A stretch of DNA of 64,000 nucleotides from Arthrobacter echini (GCF_004803505.1 NZ_SSWH01000003.1:186001-250000); one strand, 5' to 3'. Shown: positions 53,284 to 63,766, counted from the stretch's first letter. Notes: generated by a model from the sequence alone, not told the origin. Translations and numbers: made by a program.

Positions 53284-56200
53284 CTACAGCTTCGAGGCGG
53301 GAACCCCTACGCCGAAGATCAGCGGCTCCTCGCCGTCGCTCTCCGGTGCGCCCGTCCCCGACGGCGCGGCCGCGACGTGCCTGGATCCTCCGGAGTCGCC
53401 GGCAGGGCCGCCGGCGGTGTCGATGCGCTCCTTCTCGCCCTGTGCACTCCGTGCGACACGGCGGCCACGAGGGCGCCTGCTGCCCGGCGCCGCTGCGGAG
53501 GTACCCGGCGACGACCCGGTCTGCTGATCCGCCCCGGACCGGTCGGGGGTCTCATCCCGCGCAGTCCCCGGAGCCTTCTCCCTGAAGGCCTCACTGAGGC
53601 TGTCCAGCGTCAGTGAGGTCGATGAGGTCGGAGCCTGCTCGGGCTCTGCCTGGGATCGGTCGTCGGATCGCGGCAGGGTCACGGTCTCCCCGTTGATGGT
53701 CAGAACCGCCTCGGTGACCTGGATGTCGGCCGGGCCGGTGTCGGCCTGATCGGCACGTCGTGGTGCAGACTCCTCCTGGGCGTGGTGGGTCGCCGCCGCG
53801 ATGCTCGCCAGGGCGGCCCGTGCGGCCTCCGCCTTCGCGACGCGATCGGGATCGGGGTCCTCGGCACCGGATGGAGCGGGCTGCGTGGAACTCTCCTCCT
53901 GTTGCGTCCGGCTGCGGTTCCGTTTGCGCTCGCTGCGCGACATCCTGTCTTGGCGCCCCTGCTGCTGGGTGTCCGGCGCAGGTGCATGCCCGCGGTGCTC
54001 CACCGGTTCGGAGTGGGTGATCACACCGAGGCCCCCGCAGCGCTCGCATTCCTCGCCGAAGACCTCGAGCAGGCCGGTACCCATGCGCTTGCGCGTCATC
54101 TGGACGAGTCCGAGGGAGGTGACCTCGGCGACCTGATGCTTGGTCCTGTCCCTGCCGAGGCATTCGACGAGACGGCGGAGGACGAGATCGCGATTGGCCT
54201 CGAGCACCATGTCGATGAAGTCGATCACGATGATCCCACCGATGTCCCGGAGCCTGAGCTGGCGGACGACCTCCTCGGCTGCCTCCAGGTTGTTCTTCGT
54301 GACGGTCTCCTCGAGATTTCCACCGCTGCCGGTGAATTTCCCGGTATTCACGTCGACCACCGTCATGGCCTCGGTGCGGTCGATCACCAGTGATCCGCCC
54401 GAGGGCAGGAACACCTTGCGCTCGAGCGCCTTCGAGATCTGCTCGTCGATCCTGGAGGCCGCGAAGATGTCCTCCTCGCCGGTCCATTTCTCGAGTCGGC
54501 CCACGAGATCGGGCGCCACGTACATGACGTAGGCCTCGATGGTGTCCCAGGCCTCCTCGCCGGAGACCACGAGCTTCGAGAAGTCCTCGTTGAAGACGTC
54601 GCGGACCACCTTGATGGTGAGATCCGGTTCGCCGTAGAGCAGGTCCGGTGCGAGGGTCTTCGTGGAACCGGCCTTGCGCTCGATCTCCTCCCACTGGGCG
54701 CGCAGGCGGTTGATGTCGTGGGTCAGCTCCTCCTCGCTGGCGCCCTCGGCTGCGGTGCGGACGATGACACCGGCGTGCTCGGGCAGCCGGTCCTTCAGGA
54801 TGCGTTTGAGGCGGGTGCGCTCGACGTCGGGCAGCTTGCGGGAGATGCCCGTCATGGATCCCCCGGGCACGTAGACGAGGTAGCGGCCGGGCAGCGAGAT
54901 CTGGCTCGTCAGGCGCGCTCCCTTGTGACCCACCGGATCCTTCGTGACCTGCACGAGAACGGGGTCGCCGGACTTCAGGGCGAGTTCGATCCGTCGCGGC
55001 TGGCCGTCCAGGCCGGCGGCGTCCCAGTTGACCTCGCCGGCGTACAGTACCGCATTGCGGCCACGTCCGATGTCGACGAAGGCTGCCTCCATGCTCGGCA
55101 GCACGTTCTGCACCTTGCCGACATAGACATTGCCGATCAGCGAGTCCTGCTGCGTCCGGGAGACGAAGTGCTCCGCGAGCATCCCGTCCTCGAGGACGCC
55201 GATCTGGATCCTGTCGTCGCGCTGCCGCACGATCATCTGGCGGTCGACCGACTCGCGACGGGCGAGGAACTCGGCCTCGGTGATGACCTGACGACGGCGG
55301 CCCGTGTCACGTGAGTCCCGCCTGCGCTGCTTCTTGGCTTCGAGCCGGGTCGAGCCGCGGACGCTGGTCACGCGATCGGATACGGGTTCGCTCGACTGCC
55401 GGGGTGCGCGCACGCGTGTGACGGTGTTCGGCGGGTCGTCGTCCTCGCCGCCGGTGAGCTCGAGATCCTGGTCCCCGCGGCGGCGCCGGCGGCGACGCCT
55501 GGACGTGACGCCGGCGCCGTCGTCCTGCCGGCCCGAGGCACTGTCAGCGGTCTCCTCGGCGTCGCCATCCGCTGCCTCGTCACTCGAAGCCGATCCACTG
55601 CCGCGACTGCGGTTCCTGCCGCGCCTGCTCCGCCTGGAACGCGGGGCGGTCTCCTCGGCGTCGTCGTCCTCGGGCTCCTCCTCGCGGGGAGGCGCCACCT
55701 TGACGGAGGGCACCGTCGTGACGCTCAGGTCAGGAGCGTGGAACAGGAGCGAGAGCGGCGATTCGGGCGGACGGAAGAGATCGAGGTCGTTCTCCTCCGC
55801 CGGCTCCTCCTCGGTCCGGGCATCCGGTGCAGCAGCAGTTCCTGCTCCGGCACCATCCGTGGGGGAGGTATCCGTGGACGCTGCACCCTCCTCGGATGCC
55901 TTGCGGTTCCTCGTGGAGGTGCGGCGGGAGCGGGTCGGTTTCCTCGGTGCGCTCTCCGTCGGTTCTGGTGCGCTCTCGTCGGCTGTGCCTGAATCCGCAG
56001 ATTGAACCGGCTCGGTGTGCTCCGTCGGCCCGGTGTGGTCCGCAGCATCGGCCTGATCCACGGGCGCCTCGGAACCGACCGGCGATTCCGGAGCGGTCAT
56101 CGCGTCAGTCGCGGTCGGAGCCGATTCCTGGACGCGCGCCGGGCCTGCAGCGGAGGTTGCCGCACGGCGGCGCGGCCGGGACGCGCGGGCGGGCGCCTTG

Positions 56201-56469
56201 TCGGGCGACGCGTCGTCGGAGGCCGTGGTCTCCCCGTCAGCGGTGCTTCCGTCACCGGTGACCACTACCGGCTCCTGTGGCCTGCTCGCCCGCTGCCGCG
56301 GCGACGTGCCGGCACCGGGCCCTGCTGCTTCCTGGCCCGCCGGTTCCGCTGCCGGCGGTGCTCCTGCCGGTGCACTGGCGGTCCGCCGGGTCCGCGGCGC
56401 CCTCTGCGGCGTCGCCGCTGTCTCCTCCGCGGTGTTGCGTTCGTTCTCCTGCTGATCCATCTCGTTCAT
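53284..56469 (-). CDS. rne: ribonuclease E/G family protein
   Basis: 1061 residues. The first 400 or so are disordered, acidic and Pro/Thr/Ser-rich with Arg clusters (RRSRRGRNRSRGS, SRRRRRRRRGD) that can bind RNA. The catalytic core follows: S1 domain (GNVYVGKVQNVLPSMEAAFV), DNase-I-like domain with VVDVNTGKFTG and IIVIDFIDMV (Mg-binding Asp), and zinc-link CERCGG. The C-terminal 200 residues are again disordered. It is the main mRNA-decay endonuclease of actinobacteria. ATG 56469 or 56460; GGAG precedes the first. Confidence 0.96.
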   Translation of the reverse strand: MNEMDQQENERNTAEETAATPQRAPRTRRTASAPAGAPPAAEPAGQEAAGPGAGTSPRQRASRPQEPVVVTGDGSTADGETTASDDASPDKAPARASRPRRRAATSAAGPARVQESAPTATDAMTAPESPVGSEAPVDQADAADHTGPTEHTEPVQSADSGTADESAPEPTESAPRKPTRSRRTSTRNRKASEEGAASTDTSPTDGAGAGTAAAPDARTEEEPAEENDLDLFRPPESPLSLLFHAPDLSVTTVPSVKVAPPREEEPEDDDAEETAPRSRRSRRGRNRSRGSGSASSDEAADGDAEETADSASGRQDDGAGVTSRRRRRRRRGDQDLELTGGEDDDPPNTVTRVRAPRQSSEPVSDRVTSVRGSTRLEAKKQRRRDSRDTGRRRQVITEAEFLARRESVDRQMIVRQRDDRIQIGVLEDGMLAEHFVSRTQQDSLIGNVYVGKVQNVLPSMEAAFVDIGRGRNAVLYAGEVNWDAAGLDGQPRRIELALKSGDPVLVQVTKDPVGHKGARLTSQISLPGRYLVYVPGGSMTGISRKLPDVERTRLKRILKDRLPEHAGVIVRTAAEGASEEELTHDINRLRAQWEEIERKAGSTKTLAPDLLYGEPDLTIKVVRDVFNEDFSKLVVSGEEAWDTIEAYVMYVAPDLVGRLEKWTGEEDIFAASRIDEQISKALERKVFLPSGGSLVIDRTEAMTVVDVNTGKFTGSGGNLEETVTKNNLEAAEEVVRQLRLRDIGGIIVIDFIDMVLEANRDLVLRRLVECLGRDRTKHQVAEVTSLGLVQMTRKRMGTGLLEVFGEECERCGGLGVITHSEPVEHRGHAPAPDTQQQGRQDRMSRSERKRNRSRTQQEESSTQPAPSGAEDPDPDRVAKAEAARAALASIAAATHHAQEESAPRRADQADTGPADIQVTEAVLTINGETVTLPRSDDRSQAEPEQAPTSSTSLTLDSLSEAFREKAPGTARDETPDRSGADQQTGSSPGTSAAAPGSRRPRGRRVARSAQGEKERIDTAGGPAGDSGGSRHVAAAPSGTGAPESDGEEPLIFGVGVPASKL

Positions 56470-56852
56470 CGGGTACTCGCTCCAAGCCCTGCGGTACCGG
56501 CCACATCCCGGCGCCTTCCAGGGCGGTATGTCGGACCGCCGCGGGCCCTTCGCCCGGCGGCTGACCGGAAGTCGTCGTCGTGTTCTCCCGGGTCGCACCG
56601 TCAGTGGGGTGCGGAATCACTCGAGAGACCAGTGACGGTCTTCCTCGACCGCCCATCCGAATGGTGGGCTCCGTGAGCGGATTCTGCCCGGCTCCGCCGC
56701 GGGGGCGGGGTCGGTAGGGCTGAAGCATCGCTTGCGGAACGGAAGCCTGTCACTGGGCCGGCGCGGGAATGTGGTTCCCCCACCAGCCAGCATCATTCTC
56801 TCACATCACCTCTTCGTCACCGCCCGCGAGGAGCGTCCAGGCCGGGGTCCGC
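56470..56852. other. long leader/promoter region of rne
   Basis: 383 bases between the rne start and the dxs stop. No supported gene on either strand. It includes a GC-rich imperfect inverted repeat around 56538-56561 (CGCCGCGGGC / GCCCGGCGG). A long 5' leader would fit an RNase E autoregulation site, but that is inference from enterobacteria. Confidence 0.4.
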
Positions 56853-58826
56853 TCAGTGCTTGGGCAATTCCCCCGTGACCGGCGCGTGCTCCTCCGCCAG
56901 CGGCCGCGCGACCGGCACCTTCGTCCCGAGCACCTGGGCGACGACGTCGTGGGTGATCTTCTGGGCAGTGAGTCCGACGCGCTCGAGGATCTGCGCCCGG
57001 GTGCCGTGGTCGAGGAACTCGACGGGCAGGCCGACCTCGTTCAGGGCCGTGTCCACGCCCGCCGCGCGCATCTCCTGCCGTATCCGCGAACCGACGCCTC
57101 CGGCACGCACGCCGTCCTCGATGACGATCACGATGCGGTGTTCGGCGGCCAGCGCGATCACCGATCGCGGAACCGGCAGGAGCCAGCGCGGGTCGATCAC
57201 GGTGGAGCTGATTCCCTGCGCCCCGACCCTGTCGGAGACGTCGAGCGCCAGTTCGCTCATGGCGCCGACGCTGACGATCAGGACATCGTTCCGGTGTGAG
57301 CCCGCAGGACGCCGGGCAAGGACGTCGACGCCGTCGTCGAGCCGTTCGAGGGCCTCGATCTCGTCGCCGACGGAGCCTTTGGAATAGCGGATCACGCTCG
57401 GGGCGTCCGAGATGGCAACGGCCTCGCGCAGTTCCTCCCTGAGCCGGGAGGCGTCCCTCGGCGCTGCCAGACACAGTCCCGGGACCGCCTGCAGCATCGC
57501 CAGGTCCCACATGCCGTGGTGGCTGGCGCCGTCGGGGCCGGTGACGCCCGAGCGGTCGAGCACCACGGTGACCCCGGCCCGGTGCAGGGCGACGTCCATC
57601 AACAGCTGATCGAAGGCGCGATTCAGGAAGGTGGCGTAGAGCGCGATCACGGGGTGGAGCCCGCCGTAGGCCATGCCCGCGGCGCTGGTGAGGGCGTGCT
57701 GCTCGGCGATCCCCACATCGAAGACACGCTCCGGATAGCGTGCCGCGAAGCGGTGGAGCCCCACGGGGATGAGCATGGCACCGGTGATCCCGACGACGTC
57801 GGGGCGCTCGTCGGCGATCTCGGCGATCTCGGTGGCGAAGACGGAGGTCCACGACTGCTGGCCCACGGAGTCCATCGAATCACCCGTCTCCGGGTCGATC
57901 ACACCCACGGCGTGGAACTGGTCCGCCTCGTGGGCCCGGGCCGGCGCATAACCGTGGCCCTTCTCCGTGATGGCGTGCACTATCACGGGCCCCCCGTAGT
58001 TCTTCGCGAGGTGCAGGGCCTGCTCGACGGCGGACTGGTCGTGGCCGTCCACCGGCCCCACGTACTTCATGCCCAGATCCTCGAAGAGCCCCTGCGGCGC
58101 CCACCAGTCCTTGATGCCCTTCTTCATGGCGTGCAGGCTCTTGTAGCTGAGCTCCCCGGCCGGACCACCGTTCTGCATCCGGGTCTTCACCCAGTCGAGC
58201 GTGCGTTCGTAGATCCGATGGGTCCGCACGGAATCCAGCGCCGGCCGCAGCGACGCCAGGTAATCGGCGACACCTCCGATCGTCGGTGCGTAGGACCTGC
58301 CGTTGTCGTTGACCACGATCACCACGCGACGCCGCTTGTCGGCCGCGATGTTGTTGAGCGCTTCCCAGGCCATACCGCCGGTGAGGGCACCGTCCCCGAC
58401 CAGGACGACGGTGTAGCGCTCACCCTCATGGGTGAGCACGCGGGCGCGGGAGATCCCGTCGGCCCAGGAGAGCGAGGACGACGCGTGGGAACTCTCGACG
58501 ACGTCGTGCACCGATTCGGCGCGTGAGGGATACCCGGACAGGCCCCCCTGCTGGCGCAGTCTGCTGAAGTCCTGCCGCCCGGTGACGAGCTTGTGGACGT
58601 AGGACTGGTGCCCGGTGTCGAAGATGATGCTGTCTCGCGGTGAATCGAAGACCCGGTGGATGCCCAGCGTCAGCTCGACCACACCGAGATTCGGGCCGAG
58701 ATGCCCCCCGGTCCGCGAGACATTGCTGACCAGGAAACCCCGGATCTCCCGGGCGAGATCGCCCAGCTGCGATGCGCTGAGCTTGCTCAGGTCCTGTGGG
58801 CCGCTGATCGTCTCCAAGAGTCCCAT
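56853..58826 (-). CDS. dxs: 1-deoxy-D-xylulose-5-phosphate synthase Dxs
   Basis: 657 residues; the thiamine-diphosphate enzyme joining pyruvate and glyceraldehyde 3-phosphate, first step of the MEP isoprenoid route. N-terminal [20 protein letters not shown], the ThDP/Mg motif [20 protein letters not shown], catalytic Glu region [19 protein letters not shown] and [20 protein letters not shown] are all intact. ATG 58826 has GAGGAGG upstream. Single gene. Confidence 0.98.
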   Translation of the reverse strand: MGLLETISGPQDLSKLSASQLGDLAREIRGFLVSNVSRTGGHLGPNLGVVELTLGIHRVFDSPRDSIIFDTGHQSYVHKLVTGRQDFSRLRQQGGLSGYPSRAESVHDVVESSHASSSLSWADGISRARVLTHEGERYTVVLVGDGALTGGMAWEALNNIAADKRRRVVIVVNDNGRSYAPTIGGVADYLASLRPALDSVRTHRIYERTLDWVKTRMQNGGPAGELSYKSLHAMKKGIKDWWAPQGLFEDLGMKYVGPVDGHDQSAVEQALHLAKNYGGPVIVHAITEKGHGYAPARAHEADQFHAVGVIDPETGDSMDSVGQQSWTSVFATEIAEIADERPDVVGITGAMLIPVGLHRFAARYPERVFDVGIAEQHALTSAAGMAYGGLHPVIALYATFLNRAFDQLLMDVALHRAGVTVVLDRSGVTGPDGASHHGMWDLAMLQAVPGLCLAAPRDASRLREELREAVAISDAPSVIRYSKGSVGDEIEALERLDDGVDVLARRPAGSHRNDVLIVSVGAMSELALDVSDRVGAQGISSTVIDPRWLLPVPRSVIALAAEHRIVIVIEDGVRAGGVGSRIRQEMRAAGVDTALNEVGLPVEFLDHGTRAQILERVGLTAQKITHDVVAQVLGTKVPVARPLAEEHAPVTGELPKH

Positions 58827-58959
58827 CGGCGCCTCCTCGGTTCGTTGGGCGTGGCGGCGGCGGTACCGCCTGTGACTGACCATAACTCTAACGTTCGGCC
58901 GGCGCGCGGGGTGCCGCCGTCAGGGCGATCCACTCGAGCGTGCGCGGTGCGTCCCGGTC

Positions 58960-60300
58960 TCATGCCGAGGGTGGCAGGAGCCGCGCGAACGACTCCATGT
59001 GGTGCGTGTGCGGATAGAGATCGAACACGCGCAGGGTATCGAGCGACCAGCCGGCGCGTCGGAAGTACCCCAGATCGCGGGCGAACGAGGCGGGATCGCA
59101 CGAGACGTAGCCCACCGTCCGCGGCCTCCTGGCGATGATCTGCTGGACCACCTTCTTCCCGGCGCCGGTACGTGGCGGATCGAGCAGGACGGCGTCGAGC
59201 GGTTCGTTCCACCGGCCCAGTGCAGCATCCACGCGTCCCTGCACGATCGCGGCCTGTTCCTGCCCGTGGAGATTGCGTCGGGCGTCGCGCACCGTCCCTG
59301 CCGAGCCCTCGACCGACAGCACCGCACCGGTAGGGCCGACGGCGTGCGCGAGCGGGACCGTGAACAGACCCGCGCCCGCGTAGAGATCGGCCACCCGGTC
59401 CCCTGCTGCGGGCTGGAGTCCCTCGAGTACGGCGCCCACGAGGGCCTCCGGTGCCCCGCGGTGGATCTGCCAGAAGCCGGGCCCGGTGACCCGGTAGTCC
59501 ACGCCGCGCACGGACTCCTGCAGCCAGGTGCGGCCCGTGATCCGCTGCACGCGCCCCGTCTCCGGCTCGAGCACCGCGACGGAGGCGTCCCTGATGGCCG
59601 CTGCGACGGCGGCGGCGCGGCGGGGGTGCGTACCTTTCGAGGGCACGAGCAGGACCAGCGGCTCTCCCGCGCCGGAGCCGACGGCCGCGTCGACCCTGCT
59701 GATACCGGTGAGATCGATGCCCCACAGACGGAGCCGGTTGATCGCCGGGACCGCCAGGGGCATCTCATGGACGGGAACCATCTCGTGCGAACGATGCGGG
59801 TGCATGGCCAGGCGGCCTGCCGGATCGACGGAGAAGGCCGCGCGGGTGCGCCACCCGAGGCCGTCCTCGGTCTCTCCGGGCACAGGTTCCACGCTCACCG
59901 CGCGCTCGGTCCCGGCGAGGCGCTCGAGCTGCTCCTGGAAGACGACGGTCTTCAGCCGCCGCTGCTCCGGCAGGAGGACGTGCCCGAACTCGGCTCCGCC
60001 GACTGCGGTGCGTCCGGCCGCAGCGGCTTTCAGTGCATCGGCGTGCGGCCAGGGGTGCACCGTGCGCTGTGGTGATGCCTCGAGGACCTCCACGACGTCG
60101 GCTCTCCAGAAACTGGCGTTCTCCTCGGCCTCGGTGAAGCGCACCCTGACCCGCTCGCCCTCCAGGGCGTGGCGGACGAAGACCACCCGGCCCTCATGCC
60201 TGGCGACGAAGTGGCCGCCGTGCGCAGGTTTCCCGACGGTGAGCTCCGCGTCGGGCTGGCGCCGGGAGGAGGCGGCGGTGACGGGCAGGGCTTCTGTCAT
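58960..60300 (-). CDS. TrmA/RlmD-type class I SAM-dependent RNA methyltransferase
   Basis: 446 residues. An N-terminal TRAM-like RNA-binding domain (VGKPAHGGHFVARHEGRVVF) precedes an RNA uracil-5-methyltransferase core: SAM loop VADLYAGAGLFTVPLAHA, LDPPRTGAGKKVVQQI and nucleophile Cys in YVSCDPASFARDL. This Cys is the only one in the protein: the four Cys that hold the iron-sulphur cluster in RlmD are replaced (VGGAEFGHV in place of CGGCxLQ). It probably modifies rRNA or tRNA. ATG 60300 with GGAAGA upstream; 9 bases downstream of the transporter stop. Confidence 0.92.
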   Translation of the reverse strand: MTEALPVTAASSRRQPDAELTVGKPAHGGHFVARHEGRVVFVRHALEGERVRVRFTEAEENASFWRADVVEVLEASPQRTVHPWPHADALKAAAAGRTAVGGAEFGHVLLPEQRRLKTVVFQEQLERLAGTERAVSVEPVPGETEDGLGWRTRAAFSVDPAGRLAMHPHRSHEMVPVHEMPLAVPAINRLRLWGIDLTGISRVDAAVGSGAGEPLVLLVPSKGTHPRRAAAVAAAIRDASVAVLEPETGRVQRITGRTWLQESVRGVDYRVTGPGFWQIHRGAPEALVGAVLEGLQPAAGDRVADLYAGAGLFTVPLAHAVGPTGAVLSVEGSAGTVRDARRNLHGQEQAAIVQGRVDAALGRWNEPLDAVLLDPPRTGAGKKVVQQIIARRPRTVGYVSCDPASFARDLGYFRRAGWSLDTLRVFDLYPHTHHMESFARLLPPSA

Positions 60301-60309
60301 GGTGTCTTC

Positions 60310-62286
60310 CTACTTCAGGTCCTGATAGATGCGCGTCGCGTCCGAGGACGCGAGCTGCCACGGGACGCTGGCGACCATCACCCCGGGCACGAAGTGCAGA
60401 CGTGCCTTGATGCGCAGTGCGGTCTGGTTGTGGACGAGTTGCTCCCACCATTTTCCCACCACGTACTCGGGGATGTAGACCACGATCAGGTCCCGCGGCG
60501 AATCCCGGCGCATGGTCCTGATGTATTCGAGGATCGGTGCGATGGTGTCGCGGTACGGCGAGGCGAGCACGGTGATGGGCACCGGGATCTCGTATCTCTG
60601 CCAGTCGGCGAGTGTGGCACGCGTCTGGTCGGGATCGACGTCGACCGTGATCGCGTCCAGGCGCGAGGGTCGGGAGGCCCGGGCGAACGCGAGGGCACGC
60701 AGCACCGGCTTGCGGACGTGGGAGACCAGGATCACGGCGTGCACGCGTGAGGGCAGTGCCCGCAGCCTGACGTCGTCGTCGATCGCCAGCTCGCTGGCCA
60801 CGGAGTCGTAATGTCTCTTGATGCTGCGCATCAGCACGAACAGGACGGCCATCGCGAGCAGCGCGATCCAGGCACCGTACTCGAACTTGGTGATGACGAT
60901 GACCACCAGCACCGCGGAGGTCAGCCCGAAGCCCAGGGTGTTGATGGCGCGGGACTTGTGCATCCGCCATCGGTTCTGCTTGCCCACGGTACTGCGCAGT
61001 TCCCTGTTCCAGTGCCGGATCAGGCCGAGCTGACCTCCGGTGAAGGAGACGAACACCCCGACGATGTACAGCTGGACCAGGGCCGTGACGTCGGCCTGGA
61101 AGAGCAGGATCAGCAGCGCAGCGCCCAGACCGAGCGCGATGATCCCGTTGCTGAACGTGAGCCGGTCCCCCCTCGTGCGCAGCTGCCGCGGGAGGTAACC
61201 GTCCGTGGCCAGGATGGACGCCAGGACAGGAAAGGCGTTGAACGCCGCATGGGCGGCGAGCAGCAGGATGAGCGCCGTCGCCCCCACGACCAGGTAGAAC
61301 GCCGGCGAGCCGTCCGTGAGGATCGTCCGGGCCAGCTGACTCACCACGGGCGACTGGACGTAGTCGGCGGGCACGGGACGTCCGTCGAGCAGCAGCTGCG
61401 CAGCCGGGTCCTGGACCACGTGGACGCGCGTCGCATTGGCGAGGTAGATGACCCCGGCAAGCATCGCGGCGGACACGAGACCGAGGATCAGCAGTGTGGT
61501 CGCGGCGTTGCGGCTCCTCGGTTCCTGGAACCGGGGCACGTTCGCGCCGGGTGCCTCCAGGCCGGTCAGGGCGGCCGCGCCGGCCGAGAACGCGCGCAGG
61601 ATCAGCAGCGCCCCGGCCAGCCCCACCAGTCCGGCGTCGAGCGCTGCGTCGGGAACGACCTCGAAACGCGAACTCGGCGCCTCGGCGAGCGTCCCCGCGA
61701 CGGCCTGGACGATTCCCGTGATGCACAGGGCGAAGATGCCGGCGAGGAACGTGTAGGTCACCACAGCGCGGACCCGGACTCCCCGGGTGACGCCGCGCAG
61801 GTTCAGCACGACCAGGATCCCCACCCCGACGACGGCCAGTGCGAGCCGGACGTCCGCCAGCGCGGGTGCCAGCGAGACGATGTACTGCGCCGCGGCCGAG
61901 ACCGACACTGCGACAGTGAGCACGTAGTCGATCATCAGCGCCGCCGCCACCGTGGCCCCGGCCCGTGGACCGATGTTCTGCCTGGCGATCTCGTAGTCCC
62001 CGCCGCCGGAAGGGTAGGCGTGGATCCCCTGGCGGTAGGAGGCGACGATGACGAGCAGGACGACAATCACCGCAAGTCCGACCCACGGCGAGATCGCCAC
62101 CGATGCCACGCCCGCGAGGGCCAGGGTCAGCAGGATCTCGTCGGGCGCGTAGGCCACGGAGGAGAGCGCGCTCGCGGAGAAGACGGGCATGGCCAGACGT
62201 TTGGGCAGCGCCTTGTTCCTCAGCCTGTCGCTGGCGAAGGGCCTCCCCACCAGCACCCGCTTGACGGCCTCGAGAAAAGTCAGCAC
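60310..62286 (-). CDS. APC-superfamily transporter, KimA-like potassium importer candidate
   Basis: 658 residues: twelve membrane helices in the first 490 (FSASALSSVAYAPDEILLTL and YRQGIHAYPSGGGDYEIARQ in helices 1-3) and a 150-residue cytosolic C-domain (HAVILVSHVRKPVLRALAFA, VVYIPEYVVGKWWEQLVHNQ). This layout is that of KimA-type high-affinity K+/H+ symporters rather than amino-acid permeases. Divergence from two TrkA/RCK genes supports potassium (inference). GTG 62286 is chosen because the conserved TFLEAVKRVLVGRP follows. Confidence 0.88.
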   Translation of the reverse strand: MLTFLEAVKRVLVGRPFASDRLRNKALPKRLAMPVFSASALSSVAYAPDEILLTLALAGVASVAISPWVGLAVIVVLLVIVASYRQGIHAYPSGGGDYEIARQNIGPRAGATVAAALMIDYVLTVAVSVSAAAQYIVSLAPALADVRLALAVVGVGILVVLNLRGVTRGVRVRAVVTYTFLAGIFALCITGIVQAVAGTLAEAPSSRFEVVPDAALDAGLVGLAGALLILRAFSAGAAALTGLEAPGANVPRFQEPRSRNAATTLLILGLVSAAMLAGVIYLANATRVHVVQDPAAQLLLDGRPVPADYVQSPVVSQLARTILTDGSPAFYLVVGATALILLLAAHAAFNAFPVLASILATDGYLPRQLRTRGDRLTFSNGIIALGLGAALLILLFQADVTALVQLYIVGVFVSFTGGQLGLIRHWNRELRSTVGKQNRWRMHKSRAINTLGFGLTSAVLVVIVITKFEYGAWIALLAMAVLFVLMRSIKRHYDSVASELAIDDDVRLRALPSRVHAVILVSHVRKPVLRALAFARASRPSRLDAITVDVDPDQTRATLADWQRYEIPVPITVLASPYRDTIAPILEYIRTMRRDSPRDLIVVYIPEYVVGKWWEQLVHNQTALRIKARLHFVPGVMVASVPWQLASSDATRIYQDLK

Positions 62287-62411
62287 AGCCCACAGACTAG
62301 CGCGTCCGTCCACCGGGTCAGCCACTAGGCTTGAGGCCGGTACGGCACGCAGGAGCATGGTCCGTGCCGGGAATCATGCCGGGAATCAGCCAGGAATCAG
62401 GAGCGCCACGC

Positions 62412-63086
62412 GTGGCTCATTTTGTGATCATGGGATGCGGGAGAGTGGGTGTCAGCCTCGCTCACACACTGGACGAATCCGGCCACTCGGTGGCGATCAT
62501 CGACCAGGACGACCGCGCCTTCCGCAGGCTGCGCGCCTCCTTCGGCGGCCGCAAGGTGACCGGGGTGGGCTTCGACCGCGACACCCTGAAGTCCGCCGAG
62601 ATCGAGGAAGCCTACGCCTTCGCGGCGGTCTCCAGCGGGGACAACTCGAACATCCTCGCCACCCGCGTGGCGAGGGAGACCTTCCACGTGCCCCACGTGG
62701 TCGCGCGCATCTACGATCCGGGGCGCGCCGAGATCTACCAGCGCCTGGGGATACCGACCGTCGCTGCCGTGCGCTGGAGCGCGGACCAGGTCCTGCGCCG
62801 CATCCTGCCCGAGCAGACCATCAACGGGGACTTCCGGGAGACCTCCGGCCGGCTGATCCTGGCCGAACTGGCGCTCAGTGAGGCGTGGCTCGGACGATCG
62901 CTGCACTCCATCGAGGCGGCCAGCGGTGTCCGCATCGCCTATCTCACCCGTTTCGGCGAGGGCATGCTGCCCACGACGGAGACCAGCTACCAGCAGGGGG
63001 ATGTTCTCCACGCCATGATGAGGACCACCGCGACGGACGAGATCGGCCGGATCCTTGCTGCAGCACCCAGGGAGGATCTCCAGTGA
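62412..63086 (+). CDS. TrkA/RCK-family potassium uptake protein (1)
   Basis: 224 residues. The RCK_N Rossmann domain has VIMGCGRVGVSLAHTLDESG with an acidic strand-2 end (IIDQDD), followed by a TrkA_C domain (about 140-215, LIFAEL-like LILAELALSEAWLGRSLHSI). It binds NAD(H) or nucleotides and gates a K+ transporter. GTG 62412 with AGGAG 9 bases upstream. The last bases overlap the second TrkA gene (GTGA). Confidence 0.94.
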   Translation: MAHFVIMGCGRVGVSLAHTLDESGHSVAIIDQDDRAFRRLRASFGGRKVTGVGFDRDTLKSAEIEEAYAFAAVSSGDNSNILATRVARETFHVPHVVARIYDPGRAEIYQRLGIPTVAAVRWSADQVLRRILPEQTINGDFRETSGRLILAELALSEAWLGRSLHSIEAASGVRIAYLTRFGEGMLPTTETSYQQGDVLHAMMRTTATDEIGRILAAAPREDLQ

Positions 63087-63754
63087 GGGTCGTCATCGCG
63101 GGTGCCGGCAGCGTGGGCTCGTCGATCGCGCGCGAGCTGCTCGGCAACAAGCACGAGATCCTGCTCATCGACGAGAAACCCGAGGTCATCGGCCGCAGCG
63201 GCCTCAAGGGAGCGAAGTGGCTGATCGGCGACGCCTGCGAACTGACGACGCTCAAGGACGCCCACCTCGAGGACGCCGATGTCGTGGTGTCGGCGACCGG
63301 GGACGACAAGGTCAATCTCGTGGTCTCACTGCTGGCCAAGAGCGAGTTCGGAGTCGGCCGCACCGTGGGCCGGGTCAACAATCCGAAGAACGACTGGATG
63401 TTCGACGACTCGTGGGGCGTGGACGTCGCGGTGAACACCCCGCGGCTCATGACGGCCCTCGTGGAGGAGGCGGTGGAGATCGGCGACCTCGTACGCCTGC
63501 TCACGTTGCAGACCGGTGTCTCCTCCATCGTGGAGTTCACGGTTCCGCAGGATTCCCCGCTCATCGGCGAGACCCTGGGATCGGTCCCCCTGCCCGAGGA
63601 CTGCGCCGTCGTGGCGATCCTGCGCGACGACTCGCCCTTCAGCCCCAGCACGGACGACGTGATCGAGGACGGGGACGAGATCTTCCTGCTGGCCGCCATC
63701 GCAGCGGAGGATCAGCTGCGTGCGGTCCTTGCCGCGCACAGTGAGGACAGCTAG
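63083..63754 (+). CDS. TrkA/RCK-family potassium uptake protein (2)
   Basis: 223 residues. The RCK_N fold is VVIAGAGSVGSSIARELLGN with IDEKPE, GDACELTTLKDAHLEDADVV and the TrkA_C domain (ASxV-type segment VSSIVEFTVPQDSPLIGETL). GTG 63083 has GGAGG 7 bases upstream and overlaps the stop of the first TrkA gene, so the two are made together and probably form a heteromeric gating ring for the divergent transporter. Confidence 0.95.
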   Translation: MRVVIAGAGSVGSSIARELLGNKHEILLIDEKPEVIGRSGLKGAKWLIGDACELTTLKDAHLEDADVVVSATGDDKVNLVVSLLAKSEFGVGRTVGRVNNPKNDWMFDDSWGVDVAVNTPRLMTALVEEAVEIGDLVRLLTLQTGVSSIVEFTVPQDSPLIGETLGSVPLPEDCAVVAILRDDSPFSPSTDDVIEDGDEIFLLAAIAAEDQLRAVLAAHSEDS

Positions 63755-63766
63755 CAACGGCTATGT

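Noticed and set aside
60811-62328. 505-codon plus-strand frame opposite the KimA-like gene
   Set aside because: His/Gln/Asp/Arg-rich shadow product; the minus strand has twelve membrane helices.
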